From Doryteuthis pealeii (taxonomy: Eukaryota > Mollusca > Cephalopoda > Myopsida > Loliginidae), in contig CM042138.1 in the NCBI GenBank assembly GCA_023376005.1, positions 95,349,492-95,413,491 of the forward strand: 64,000 nucleotides of DNA. Direction: 5' to 3'. Below the pieces are notes generated by a model. That model searched no databases. It was not told the origin of the DNA and saw only the letters and a list, made by a program, of their open reading frames with translations. Positions 10,812 through 21,277 of the stretch are shown here, piece after piece (position 1 is the first letter of the stretch; each line of letters opens with the position of its first letter). The position numbers and the translations under genes were made by a program.

Positions 10812-11025
10812 GCAATGGTGGTGTAATAGTTATGTTCGTAGGAAATGAACACAGCGATCAAAGTTCAAATCTGGGATGAGGCTGTTTGCATTTCACATAG
10901 CGCTAATACACTTGGGTAAATAGTAGAGTAGAGTAGGCTCTCTAACTTTGGTATAGCAATTGGTCTAGGAGAAGAAAAAACTCAGAATTCAAACATGTTA
11001 AACTCTGCTTAGCACAAAATCAAAT
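10812..11025 (+). repeat. SINE-B copy
   Basis: Head GTGGTGTAATAGTTATGTTC with B-box-like AAGTTCAAATCTGG, then GCATTTCACATAGCGCTAAT and GGTCTAGGAGAAG blocks; 3' end truncated. It lies 20 bp after a SINE-A copy. Confidence 0.88.
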
Positions 11026-11044
11026 AATAACAATTCTATTAATA

Positions 11045-12180
11045 AAGGAGATTCGGTCTTAATTTGTCTGTAACTGAAACTATGTCACTGCTTACATCAC
11101 ATTACACAATACATACATAGAATAAAGAACAACCTTAGACAGTCAGTATTGTTTTTTAAAATAAGTTTTAATAAATACATGCCTGGTATTATATATTCAT
11201 ATATAGTTTGTTTTATTTTAATGTATACTAAAAGTTATCTAACATATTTTACAAGAAAATCATTTACAAACAAGAAATAGTCATTTTTTTTTTTCAGTAT
11301 AACTTTTTAGCTTAACTATAAAGTTTACAAATGAATTAATACCAACGATTTTGTGTAAAATATTCAAAGTAATTATTCAATTAATAATTAATAGATGCAT
11401 GCAACATTTTATTTGAGGGGGACAGAACTAAGTTTCCATTTCAAATTTTTTTTTATTTTTTTTTTTACTCTAATAAATTTGATTTCACTTACTTATGTTA
11501 TAAACCCTCTGACATTGAATTTTTAACTCCCACCCCCTTCAAACTTTTAAAAACTAATCTTTACACCACTCGGAGGGTATTTTGTTTTTTTGCTAGTAAC
11601 TCCAGTGAAAGACCATCAGCTAACGCTGGCGTGAAAAACTCACAAGGAGTGAAAATAATCCTATTATAATGGAGTTTGTATGTTTGTCTGTCTATAATTG
11701 AAATTATATCAGTACCCAAGTCAAAATTCCCTTAGTTATTTATGCCACATTCTCCATGATTTTATTTTTATTTTTATTTAAACCTCAATTATTAATAAAA
11801 TTTTTTTTACATTATTAGTACTGTTGGCCATATCTACATACTAATAATATCTAAGTGTATTTATATATACAACAAAACAGCGGTTTACATATTTATGAGA
11901 AGGCTAATTTGCATATTGATATTAAAAATTGGATTCTAATAAATATGTACTTGGTATAATTGTTTGGTTTTATTTTAATAAATATGAGCAAAAAACTCAG
12001 AGATAAATCTTAAAAGAAATCTATTAACAAGAAGAAATAACTGTAATTTTATTCTTTACTTCCTATTTTAACTAAATAGTTAAATTAGGGAAATTTGAAA
12101 ATGAAAGACGGGAGTGGTGGAAGAGCAAGTTTCAGTTGTTCTATTTTTCAATTATACCCCCCCCCCTGTTTCAAATCTTT
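11045..12180. repeat. AT-rich region with a diverged direct repeat
   Basis: About 500 bp (11,045-11,540) resembles 11,672-12,180. Both contain TTTGTCTGT followed by a TAAYTGAAAYTAT-like string, and later an AATAAATA...TGGTAT block and a TTTATTTTAAT block. Strongly diverged and non-coding; possibly two copies of one element. Confidence 0.4.
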
Positions 12181-12261
12181 TTATCTGCATTCTTATTTAG
12201 TTTCATTAGTATTTCTAATTTAGTATAATATTTTATTACATTAAAACTTAAATATTTGCTA

Positions 12262-12290
12262 GTAATAATAATAATAATAATAATAATAAT
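12262..12290. repeat. (AAT)n microsatellite
   Basis: About nine TAA/AAT units ending in ATGATG. Confidence 0.9.
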
Positions 12291-12539
12291 GATGAGAGAG
12301 ACTAATATTTTGTTGTGTATGATGCATGATTGTTTGGACATTTTGGTGACATGCTACAATTGATGTAATCTGATCATAATTGATCAAAACTAGAAGTGAT
12401 CAATTCTCATTGTCTGATTTGTGTGTTAAATTGGTTAAAATGGTTAAACCCAATTTTAATCTAGTAACAGCTGATTCAACTGCACAGGTGGGAGGTAAGA
12501 ACTGCTGTAAGCATCAAACACATCATGTAGCTATTATAG

Positions 12540-12786
12540 TAAGTAAATAAAATCGATGGGGTAGCCTAAAGTCAGTATCAGCCAGACAGTCTATCCCCTT
12601 TTCACTAGTGCTAGACCAAGGAGATTGTTTTGGTGTCTGAGGTGGGGTGCCACACCTGCTATCAGCTCCTCACTTTACTACATAGATCCCTGTGTTACTC
12701 ATATACTGAGTTGGCGAGGGCCTGTATCGAACTCGGAACCTTGTGGTTCCTAGTCGGATGCTCTACCGACTGGGCTAAACTGGCCC
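12540..12786 (-). repeat. SINE-A copy
   Basis: Minus-strand head GGGCCAGTTTAGCCCAGTCG with B box GGTTCCGAGTTCGATACAGG. There is a small deletion in the tail, where the GCGAGGGAG block is absent. Confidence 0.92.
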
Positions 12787-12903
12787 AAGATTTTACAAAT
12801 ACATGAATGTATCAAAATGACAGGAATTGTAGAAAGATTGTATTATATCACTTTCAAAGCATGTCTGTTTTGAAACTCTGCTTGTAAAACCGTGGTCATT
12901 ATT

Positions 12904-13099
12904 GGAGTGGTAGTATCTGTTAGGGTACCATCTATGGGTTGAATTGATCAAAAAATGAGTTTTTAAAAAAAAACAGGATTAAAAACAAAATTTGAATACC
13001 TAACAAGAATGAATAAAACAAAAACTTCTTCAGCATAAAATAACCCAACGAGGGTTGACATACTGTAAAATGCAACCAACCAAACCAAACCAAACCAAT
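12904..13099 (+). repeat. short form of element C, copy 1
   Basis: Begins GGAGTGGTAGTATCTGTTAG, runs through an A-rich middle to AACCCAACGAGGGTTGACAT and ends in AAACC repeats. The start point is the same as in the short copy at 19,125, which is bounded by a target duplication. Confidence 0.8.
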
Positions 13100-13274
13100 T
13101 TATTTAACAAATAAGATATTTTTAATAGTTTAGGTGATAACTTTCTAATAGACCATTTGATTGGATATAACCAGGAGAAATGTTTACTATAAAAGAAGGA
13201 AGATGGATTTTAAATTGGAGGGGAAAATCTTTTCCGACTCTATTGACTACAGGTCCTAGAATGAATATCATATG

Positions 13275-13515
13275 TATTTATCCAACCCCTCTGCCACAAG
13301 CAGGATGTGACACAAGGTCAATTTTTAAGCTGGTATGTATTCAGTTTTTCCTTCTTCAAGACTGGTTGCTTAACCAAGGCTCAAGAACCCAGCCTACCAT
13401 TAAAAAAAGAAAAAAAAAAAGAAAACAGAACAAATTGAATAAACAACAACAAGGAATAAAACCAAAACATCTTCAGCATAAATAACCCAACGAGGGTTGA
13501 CATGCTGTAAAACTA
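13275..13515. repeat. SINE-B fragment (-) joined to a C-type tail (+)
   Basis: 13,275-13,402 is minus-strand SINE-B (CCAACCCCTCTGCCACAAGC, then AAGACTGGTTGCTTAACCAAG). An A-rich run follows, then AACCCAACGAGGGTTGACAT and CTGTAAAAC in the C-tail orientation. The reading frame across this stretch is fortuitous. Confidence 0.75.
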
Positions 13516-14071
13516 GTAAATGTAATACCCCCCCATTTTTTGTATTTTCATTCTATTTTAATTCAAAACAACTGTCACATATTTTTAAATAAATATGACC
13601 GAATTTTGAAATTAAAAACAATCAATACATTATTCGTAAGTAGCACAGGTCAGATTTTCAGCAGGCACCGGTTAGCGTTTTTTTAGGGCAGGAGGTCACG
13701 ATGCATTTATGTGATATGCATCCTTTTTACCATTAGTAGAAGAATTTGATTAACTTTTGAGATAATTTCTTGCATCAGACATTTAAACGTGATTAAAAGT
13801 TCCTCAATGAATTTTTAACAAGTTTACAATTCTGTTTTGTCCATTAAGTATCCCATCCCTTAAACTTGCAAATTTATAAAAGAATTACTTTTGTGTGTCT
13901 ACATAAGAATGGATCTATTCAGCGTGGGGGAATTTTATACAGACTATCCTAATGCTTCTGCTGATATCTTCCAAACATTGTTTATTGGCTGCGTTTGTCT
14001 TTAGTTAAATAGCTTGTGTTGGAAAATTATGTTTAGTACTAGCATAGTATGACATCACAAACGGAACCTAG
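13516..14071. other. AT-rich stretch without recognised features
   Basis: No exon or family identified. Confidence 0.45.
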
Positions 14072-14290
14072 TCCTGTCGGCTAGGCATAGAATACACTGA
14101 TGGTATCCTCTGTAGAGGGTGACCTCCCACCCCCACAAAAAAGGGGTGTTCTGTGTAGGACACTAAACTGCATCTGGTGGTGAGACTCCAGTTCTGGAGA
14201 TTTGGGGAGTATGGAATACCCTTTTATTGCCATTACTCCCTGGTCCACTCTGACCTGGAGTGGTAGTACCTGTTAGATTCACATCTATAT
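14072..14290 (+). repeat. element C head and body
   Basis: Starts CCTGTCGGCTAGGCATAGAA and follows consensus to GTGGTAGTACCTGTTAGATT. It is cut off there by an adjoining minus-strand SINE-B. Confidence 0.88.
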
Positions 14291-14519
14291 GTATTTACCC
14301 AACCTGCCATCAGAGTTTAACTGGTTGGAATTCAGTTATCCTTATACTACACTGGTTTCTATACCAAAATTAAGGAGCCCAATCTATCCTAGTATTTACC
14401 ATAACTAAGGAAAGTAAATACCTTTCCCCAGGGTATTTGGATTGTGTGAAATGCAAACAGCCTTGTCCAGGATTTGAACTCTGGTTGCCATGTCCATTTC
14501 ATATAATGATAACTTATGA

Positions 14520-14520
<1 letters not shown>
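14291..14520 (-). repeat. SINE-B copy
   Basis: Minus-strand order is preserved: a B-box-like CAGAGTTCAAATCCTGG near 14,475, the ATTTCACACAATCCAAATAC block, then the GTATAGAAACCAGTG-like block and tail. (AT)n follows at 14,521-14,556. Confidence 0.85.
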
Positions 14521-14562
<42 letters not shown>

Positions 14563-14701
14563 TAATATATATATATAATTAAAAATATGTACATACATAA
14601 TTCACTTGGTTTAAAATTGCATAGGCAAGAAACTGACAGTTACCAAGCACTGTTGACATTATGTCTTCACTACCCTAACTTATATATATATTGTGTGTGT
14701 A

Positions 14702-15262
14702 CGAGGTATGTCAGAAGAGTTCCAGGTTGATCACATTCTTTGATGTGAGGGGCATTGGCCAATGCGAGTTCTTGCCACAGGGCCAGACGATCAACTGGCA
14801 TGTCTACAAAGAGATGCTGTGGCATTTGCTTTGTTCAGTGCGCGAGAAGAGGTGAGAGATGTGGCAAGACAACTCGTGGGTACTTCACCATGACAACGCA
14901 CCTGCCCCACTGTCCTGAGTATTCGAGAGTTCCTGGCCCAGAAGAACATCACTGTGCTGGAGCAATCTCCCTACTCACCCGACCTGGCTCCATGTGATTT
15001 TTTCCTTTTCCCCAAGCTCAAGGGGGTCATCAAGGGAACCCATTTTGAGGATGTGCACAACATAAAATAGGCAGTGACAACAGAGCTACGAAGAATCCCA
15101 GAAGAATCCTTCCTGGGGTGCATGCAAGCATGGCAGAAAAGGATGGGAAAGTGCATTAGACTCCAGGGGGATTACTTTGGAGGGAATAACTTTTAGTTTG
15201 TAGTTTGGATTTGAAATAGATTTTTTGTGACATCAGTCCTGGAATTTGTCTGACATACCTCT
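14702..15262 (+). pseudogene. mariner transposon, internally deleted
   Basis: Terminal inverted repeats are visible: GAGGTATGTCAGAAGAGTTC at the left and its near reverse complement at the right, each next to a TA dinucleotide (14,700-14,701; 15,263-15,264), as expected for mariner. The interior encodes only the C-terminal half of the transposase. It runs LITFFDVRGI, NSWVLHHDNAPA (second catalytic Asp region), SPDLAPCDFF (third Asp of the D,D34D triad), then GDYFGGNNF before a stop. The DNA-binding N-terminal half is missing, and there are stops and a frameshift near 14,850-14,910 and 15,068. At 561 bp against about 1.3 kb for the family, it is a dead deletion derivative that could have been mobilised in trans. 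Confidence 0.93.
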
Positions 15263-15264
15263 TA

Positions 15265-15865
15265 TATATTAAATAGGTCATCATCTGACCTTATGTCCAC
15301 CACAACCATTATAGCAAATGTCAGTTGAATGATAAGTTATGAATTATAATATCAAGAGAATCTACAATTGCTTATATTTATTGACATGAAGATAGAAGAA
15401 ATGACCAGAAATCAAACATGTCTAGTATATGGTTTGTGCCATAGACGAACTACCTAGGACATTATGAGTGCATCATGTCAGAGTTGAGGACAGTTTATTT
15501 GACAATCACTGAGACATGTCTTGAATAAAGATGGCTGAGTCACAGTTGTCCTCTGCTGAATTAAAAACATTAGCTTCTTAATATAAAAGAATACACAAAG
15601 TACCTTTGCACTCGTGTAAGAGATGTTTGCTTTTAGTTGTAAAAACAATTTCCAACCATCTTTTCTTTTAATGTTGGGAATATCTCAGTTGGAAAACAAT
15701 CATATGATGGTTCTTTTCTTTCTTTCTTTCTTTTTTTTTTTTGTTGCTATAATTTCTTTATGCTTTGCTCAAAGACCTCACACAACCAAACCTCTTTGTA
15801 CTATAAAGACTACCCAGTATCAACTGTCTCAATACTTATATGATTAATGTAAATTATTATCTTTA
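15265..15865. other. no recognised feature
   Basis: Contains a (TTTC)n/poly-T tract at 15,714-15,741. The small reading frame across it is not supported. Confidence 0.45.
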
Positions 15866-15995
15866 GGAGGCAGAGGTTGCATAAGGGTTATTGGTGGGTG
15901 GGGTGGAGAAGGAATTGGCAAGAGGAGTTCAAATTCTAGCTGATGCTTTTTGTGTTACACTTCGTACTGGGAAAGGCACGGATCATTTCTCCCTC
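15866..15995 (+). repeat. tRNA-SINE fragment (SINE-B related)
   Basis: Has AGGAGTTCAAATTCTAGCTG (B-box-like) followed by TACACTTCGTACTGGGAAAG, corresponding to the ATTTCACATAGC...GGGAAAGG blocks of SINE-B. Truncated by an AT/GT microsatellite at 15,997-16,032. Confidence 0.6.
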
Positions 15996-16027
15996 ATATA
16001 TATATATATATGTGTGTGTGTGTTTGT

Positions 16028-16646
16028 GTGTGAAAAGTATATAAAAGATGGAATCAAATTTGACAGTATAAGGTATAAATATAGAAAAACAATAGTAAAT
16101 AATGTGCTAACAAGTGCCTGTTTCAACTCTATGGGGTTTATAAAATGTAATTCAATTGAATCATTTTAAGAATAAAATGAAATCAATTGTAAAAGGCATT
16201 GTATAAACACTAGTCATCTTCAGAGTACATTTTTTTGTTGAATGAAAGAAAAAGGAAATTTAAAGTTTGACACGAGAGGTTCAACTAATGCTCACATTAT
16301 GGGCTGGAATGTTTTTTAAAAATTGGTATAATAATGTATATGCAAGTAAAAACAATCGTGTATATTATGCTAACAGCCACCTGTTTAAACTCTATGGGGT
16401 TTATAAAATGTAATTCAATTGAAATCATTTTAAAATTCATTGTATAAACACTAGTCATCTTCAGAGCACATTTTTTGTTGAATGAAGGGAAATTTAATGT
16501 TTGAAACGAGAGGTTCAATAACATTAATTTCATTTTATAATCCCCATAGAGTTGAAACAGGTGCCTGTTAGCACAATATTTACTATTGTTTTTCTATATC
16601 TATACCTTATATTGTTGTATTTGATTCCATTTTTTATATAGTTTTC

Positions 16647-16660
<14 letters not shown>
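16028..16660. mobile_element. foldback element with internal tandem duplication
   Basis: 16,028-16,160 and 16,528-16,660 are inverted repeats (for example GGTATAAATATAGAAAAACA against its complement near 16,590). Between them, about 190 bp starting GTGCTAACAAGTGCCTGTTT is repeated directly at 16,350-16,518. The unit includes CTAGTCATCTTCAGAG, whose complement holds CTGAAGA, and TTTCAACTCTATGG. AT microsatellites flank both ends. No coding capacity; class unknown. Confidence 0.8.
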
Positions 16661-16678
<18 letters not shown>

Positions 16679-16685
<7 letters not shown>

Positions 16686-16800
16686 AACCCCTCTGCATGA
16701 GTGGCGTCTAACAGGTTTGAATTCAGTTTTCCTTTTACTAGACTGGTTACCTAATCAAGATTTTTAAAGAGCCTTAAAGATAACCATTACACCACATGAC
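16679..16800 (-). repeat. SINE-B copy, internally deleted
   Basis: Minus-strand tail (CCAACCCCTCTGCATGAGTG) through the AACAGGTTTGAATTC and CTAGACTGGTTACC blocks, then a jump to the head (AACCATTACACCACATG). About half of the element is missing. Confidence 0.85.
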
Positions 16801-16811
16801 TCCATATAGGT

Positions 16812-16812
16812 G

Positions 16813-16850
<38 letters not shown>
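16812..16850. repeat. (AT)n microsatellite
   Basis: About 19 AT units between SINE-B and SINE-A copies. Confidence 0.9.
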
Positions 16851-16854
<4 letters not shown>

Positions 16855-17096
16855 AGCAAAGTAGCCTACTATTGGTATCAGCGGGACAGCAAGGGAGTAT
16901 ATCCCCTTTTCACTATTGCTAGACCAGGGAGATTGTTTTGTGTCTGTGGTAGAGTGCCACACCTACCATCAGCTTGCCACCTTATTGCATAGATCCAAGA
17001 TGTGCTACTCATGCACTGAGTTGGTGAGTGCTGGTATTGGACCTGGAACCCTGTGGTTCCTTGGCAGATCTTCTACCAATTGAGCTAAACTGGCCC
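16851..17096 (-). repeat. SINE-A copy
   Basis: Minus-strand A box TAGCTCAATTGGTAGA and a B-box region AGGTCCAATACCAGC. Tail altered (AGTCAGCAAAGTAGCC). Confidence 0.9.
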
Positions 17097-17269
17097 TCTG
17101 TACTACTACATAAAATCTTTATAAAATCTTTCCTATTTTTTTAACTGTTGAATGAAAAAGTAAATTAAAAAAAAAAACAAGAAAAAAAAAATTCATTTAT
17201 TTATTTTAGAATTTCTAAATTGTAAATGAGTTAGAACATGTTTATTTCTGTTTGCTGTGTTTATTTTTG

Positions 17270-18290
17270 TATAACAGCACACCTAAATTTGGACTACAAA
17301 ATTCTTGGGGGGGGGGGGTTAATCTGTTGTGACCTTTTAGAATTTTAGCAGCTAAATTTAACCTAAATTTATAATTTATTCAACTTTTTATTGGTTCTTG
17401 CTGACTAAATTAAGAATTTATATAGTTCACATTATGTCTTAACACTTTGCCTACTTTAAGCCACTCATAGCAGCTCTTTCACTAGAACTGTTTATATGCA
17501 TACCACACCCAAACAAAGTACAAAAAACAGATGGTTAGTTCATTATAATTGAGCAGAAGGACTCAGATTACAATTATAATAGGACTTTATTTTAAATAGA
17601 ATGAGTTCTGAGGTGAATAGATAGTGGACTTTGAAATATCCCATCATACCTGTAAAAAATATCAAGAAAATTTGTTACAGCCATGGGGGAAATTTCGCAG
17701 GCAGGTTAGCTCAGTCAGTAGAGCCTTTGGCTAGAAATCACAAGGTTCTTAGTTTGATACCAGCCCTCGCCAACTCAGTGTATGAGTAGCACAGGGAACT
17801 GTGCGGTAAAGTAAGGAGCTGATGGAAGGTGTGGCGCCCTACCTCAGACACAGAAACAATCTCCTTGGTCTAGAGCTAGTGAAAAGGGAATAGACTCCCT
17901 CGCTGATTGGCTGATACTGACTTTAGGCCACCCGACGACTTTACTTACTTATTTAGAGCAAATGCATGGACATGTTCACACAAAAATGCAACGACCTTGC
18001 GGCGAAAATAAGCTGACATTCTGAGAAACAAAATTATAAACAAACACACAATCCAGTGGATATTTCTCTAATTGTGTAAAACACATTAGTTTGGACTATA
18101 TATATAACTTACAATTTTGGTCATCCAATATGGCTGACATGTGACCAGAAAAAAGTTAATTATATATCTTACTTGTGTAATGAATGACATTTTAAGAACA
18201 CTTTTTCACCTCAAAAACAAGGGTTCATTCATTGAAAGATATGTTTTTTTAACACTTTGAAGCTTACCTTTGTATATGATAAAAACACAC
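17270..18290 (+). repeat. repeat F, copy 1, interrupted by SINE-A
   Basis: Resembles 55,080-55,560 (and inverted, 47,700-48,190). Shared blocks are GCAGCTAAATTTAAC, AGAGCAAA with ACATTCACA-like text, AAATTATAAACAAACACACA and the GGTCAT...TATGG...GACC block. A SINE-A copy sits in the middle. No coding potential. Confidence 0.65.
17699..17952 (+). repeat. SINE-A copy
   Basis: Head TTAGCTCAGTCAGTAGAGCC with B-box-like TAGTTTGATACCAGC; full body and tail. Inserted within repeat F. Confidence 0.92.
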
Positions 18291-18334
18291 TTTTGTGGCT
18301 AGAAATTAGGAGAAAATACTGTAGTATATATATT

Positions 18335-18395
18335 TTACCAACCCTCCGCACGAGTAGGATGTGACACAAGGTCAGTTTCTTTAGCTGAGTAAAAT
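18335..18395 (-). repeat. SINE-B 3' end fragment
   Basis: ACCAACCCTCCGCACGAGTA followed by GATGTGACACAAGGTC, the 3' end of SINE-B on the minus strand. Confidence 0.8.
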
Positions 18396-18399
18396 ACTA

Positions 18400-18659
18400 G
18401 GGCCAGTTTTACCAGTAAAGTACCCACCTAAGAATTGCAAAGTTCCAGGTTTGATACTGGTCCCCACCAACTTGACACATGAGTAGCACAGTTTGGGTAA
18501 TCTGATCTTTGTGGCGAAGTGGAGAGCTAATGGTAAGTGTGGTGCTCCACCTCAAAGAAAAACAATCTCTCTGGTCTAGTGTTAGCAAAAAGGGGATAGA
18601 CTCCCTTGCTGTCTGGCTGATACTAACAATAAGCCACTTCGCCAACATTACTTTTACTT
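18400..18659 (+). repeat. SINE-A copy, variant subfamily
   Basis: The A box is decayed (GTTTTACCAGTAAAGTACCC) but the B box AGGTTTGATACTGG is readable. It carries the extra TTTGGGTAATCTGATC segment also present, inverted, at 9.86 kb. Tail AAGCCACTTCGCCAACATTA. Confidence 0.9.
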
Positions 18660-18829
18660 CTTGTAGTATATGGGGTAGTTCTCATGTATAATATGCACCC
18701 CTAACATTTGGGGTAAAAAATCTGGTAAAAAACCAACAAAAAACAGCATACACAAATATTTAGGGTATTTAACATTTATTTAAAATGTTTAAAACATCCA
18801 CCAGTTTTAGATTCTTCTGGTTGTCATTA
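18660..18829 (+). repeat. possible DNA-transposon terminal motif
   Basis: ATGTATAATATGCACCCCTA near 18,683 resembles TGTATAACATGCACCCCTAT near 55,041 and its inverse near 48,200. Such 'TATAATACGCACC' strings are common at ends of some DNA transposon families; the class is not established. Confidence 0.35.
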
Positions 18830-19590
18830 GGTTGTGCTGTTATCACAGATTCCCATGACTCTTTCTCACCAACCATCCCTTTCAGTCATCGCTTCTGGCA
18901 GGTCTTCCACACAGCCTCCAGAATCCATGCATAGCTGATTCATATATGTCTTTGCTGGTCGGCCTACACTGGTGTGTCTAGGTGTAGGAGTCCATATGAG
19001 AACATTGTTTATGAGTTTGTCCTTGCTTCTCCAGTGTGTCTTCATCTTACTTGGATGGTTTGTGTAATTGGAGCAGGTGATCGTATAGCTATTTTCTAGT
19101 GGGATGCTGCTTCCAAGATTTGTTGGAGTGGTAGTACCTGTTAAGGTCCCATCTATGGGTTAAATATAAAAATGTGTTTATAAAAAAAATTGAGTATCCA
19201 TTAAGAATGATTTTATTTCAAAATTTTGTCAGCATTAAATGACCCACTGAGGTTGATATGCTGTAAAACAAACCAAGCTAAACCAATCCAAGATTTGTTC
19301 AAGACAGTGTGCAGCATCCTTGTGTAGCTTCCATCTAACTTTTTCTCTAAGTGTTTCATTATGATCCAGGTGGTGCAGCCATACTATATCACTGACATGG
19401 CTACGTCTTGAAAGAATTCTCACTTTATCTTGTCAGAAAGATCAGATTTCCATATGATGGATAATCTGTCTATAGCTGTCCATGTCTTTCCCATGTGTGC
19501 ATTGACATCACTTTCTGTAGATGAGATATTACTACCTAGGTTTGTGAATGGGTCTACTAATTTTAGAGGCTTAAATGAGGAATTTATAAG
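18830..19590 (-). pseudogene. RTE-type LINE 3' region, split by an insertion
   Basis: On the minus strand: an 'IWKSDLSDK' block near 19,440, a HLDHNETLREKV block near 19,360, then after the insertion the 'VLLWTPTPRHTSVGRPA', DICMNQLCMDSGGCVEDLP and ERVMGICDNS-like blocks near 19,000-18,850. It is the most complete 3' end of this family in the window, but frameshifted. A C-derived insertion at 19,125-19,287 splits it between exact target duplications. Confidence 0.9.
19125..19287 (+). repeat. short form of element C, copy 2, with TSD
   Basis: 163 bp beginning GGAGTGGTAGTACCTGTTAA and ending TGTAAAACAAACCAAGCTAA plus ACCAAT. It is flanked by an exact 12-bp duplication of LINE sequence, CCAAGATTTGTT, at 19,113-19,124 and 19,288-19,299. 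This gives the true ends of the element and shows it moved by target-primed insertion. Confidence 0.93.
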
Positions 19591-19639
19591 TAAAATATCT
19601 TACTATTTCTCTGAATTTTTTAAATGAGGCTTGATAATT

Positions 19640-19745
19640 AGTATTATTTAGATTATTCGGACTATTGTCCTCATCGGAGAGTACATCGGCCAAAACGTTG
19701 TACAGATAACAATAAAGATGAGGACAATAGTCCAAATAATCCAAA
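19640..19745 (+). repeat. terminal fragment related to SINE-E, palindromic
   Basis: ACATCGGCCAAAACGTTGTA followed by AACAATAAAGATGAGGACAA is the end block of SINE-E. Its last 24 bp are also present inverted just upstream (GATTATTCGGACTATTGTCC), so the segment forms a hairpin. The CTGAAGA half of the core is missing. Confidence 0.75.
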
Positions 19746-19870
19746 GTCAAAATAAGACTTAGTAAAGTCAAAATAAAATTTGAATTCTAATTTTTAATAT
19801 TGCCAACAGATAAACATGCAGATACATGCATTTATTTTTTATATTAAATAGTTAAATCCATATGTGCTCT

Positions 19871-19874
<4 letters not shown>

Positions 19875-19916
<42 letters not shown>
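19875..19916. repeat. (GA)n microsatellite
   Basis: About 20 uninterrupted AG units followed by GT repeats. Confidence 0.95.
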
Positions 19917-19919
<3 letters not shown>

Positions 19920-20344
19920 GTGTATGTGTGTGTTTGTTTGTTTAGGGAGACAAGCTGTGGGTATGTAATAAGGGTAAGAAGAGGAATTCTCTAAAGCAGT
20001 ATATATCTTCTTAGTCATTAAAGTGCAATCTTCTTTATTTCTCAGATTACAGTTCTTTTTAATCTCTGTTCCAACGTTGTCACAAATAAACATTTTTCTT
20101 CTACTTCTTCACATTTGCTCATCTTATCACTCAAAATCTTGGTTTTTTTTTGTTGTTGTTGTTTTTTTATAGTTATTTTTTTTTTAGTTGCCTAACATTT
20201 CACTCTTGCGAAGAATGTGGTTAAAAATGTAACCTCTTTATGACTCAGCCCTTTGTTTCTACTTAGAGATGTATTTGTGGATTGAAAACTTTGTATTTGT
20301 AGCATTGTGGCTTAGACCAGCATCTGGTTGGATTGTAGATGGGG

Positions 20345-20572
20345 GGGGGGCTTGCATAGTGGCTAACCAGCTGTACTATGACATTATAGTAAGCAAGTAT
20401 CATTACTGGTTTTCTCCAAGGTATGTATCCAATTATTCTCTCTCCAGCTATAGGTAAATAGTAGGGCTGACCTGGGCCCTTTAACCTTGCTATGGAAATC
20501 AGTCTAAGACAAGGAAAACTCTGAATTCAAACCCTGCTTAAAAAAATTGACCTCTTGTCACATATTGTTAGT
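20345..20572 (+). repeat. SINE-B related copy
   Basis: Head reads GCATAGTGGCTAACCAGCTG with a TAAGCAAGTAT block like the copy at 35.9 kb. The body has CCAGCTATAGGTAAATAGTA and AATTGACCTCTTGTCACAT. A G homopolymer of 10 precedes it. Confidence 0.75.
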
Positions 20573-21023
20573 GGGGGTGGGTGGGGGGTAAGTACATGCA
20601 GTGAAGAAACATTACTCATTTTTTTTCTTGTGTTCGTCTCTGAAATAGTTTTCTTTTGTAATAGATGAAAATTTCCCACAGGAATTTAGTTATGTTATTA
20701 TTTGCAACAGTGCACTGTAATATAAGAAATAAGAGGTTATATGATAAGGGTAGGTATACCTTCATTGTGCCCTATGCTACATATTTATGGTTATAAGATT
20801 ATTCATTATTTTCAATGAATTTTTATATCATGATCTTGGTGATAAAATGGAATATGTAAAAGTAGTAATGATCTTTAGATTTGTGAGAAATCTATTAATC
20901 GGTACTTGTTTCTCACAATAATGATTGAAATAGCATTTTATGAAAAAGTAATTCTCAGCTTGAGTTGAATCATAGAATATGCACCCTCCGGGTGTAAGAA
21001 TTTAAGTTTTAATGTAATGAAAT
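20573..21023. other. no recognised feature
   Basis: AT-rich, no exon or repeat recognised. Confidence 0.45.
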
Positions 21024-21277
21024 ACAAGGTATGTCAAAAAAGTATCAAGATTTTTTGTACTTTTTGACACACCTTGTATTCTGAAAAAATAACGTTCCAT
21101 TCATTCCTCATTTCTATCTCGGTAAATACAGCTTTAAACTTGGTACTTTTTTTGACACACCTTGTATTCTGAAAAAAAAAAAAAAATTAATGAATGGAAC
21201 ATTATTTTTTTCCAGAATACAAGGTGTGTCAAAAAGTACAAAAAATCTCAATACTTTTTTGACACACCTTGTATATT
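21024..21277. mobile_element. nested MITE with mariner-like termini
   Basis: ACAAGGTRTGTCAAAAA-type termini occur at the outer left (21,028), at two inner sites facing the other way (about 21,058-21,077 and 21,149-21,168), near 21,221 and at the outer right (about 21,259-21,273). GAATGGAAC/GTTCCATTC forms an inner pair. The arrangement implies a short inverted-repeat element inserted in, or duplicated within, a relative. No transposase. Confidence 0.8.

Noticed and set aside
19640..19745. Full hammerhead core
   Set aside because: Only the GGCC-AAAACG half and end block remain; the CTGAAGA strand is absent.
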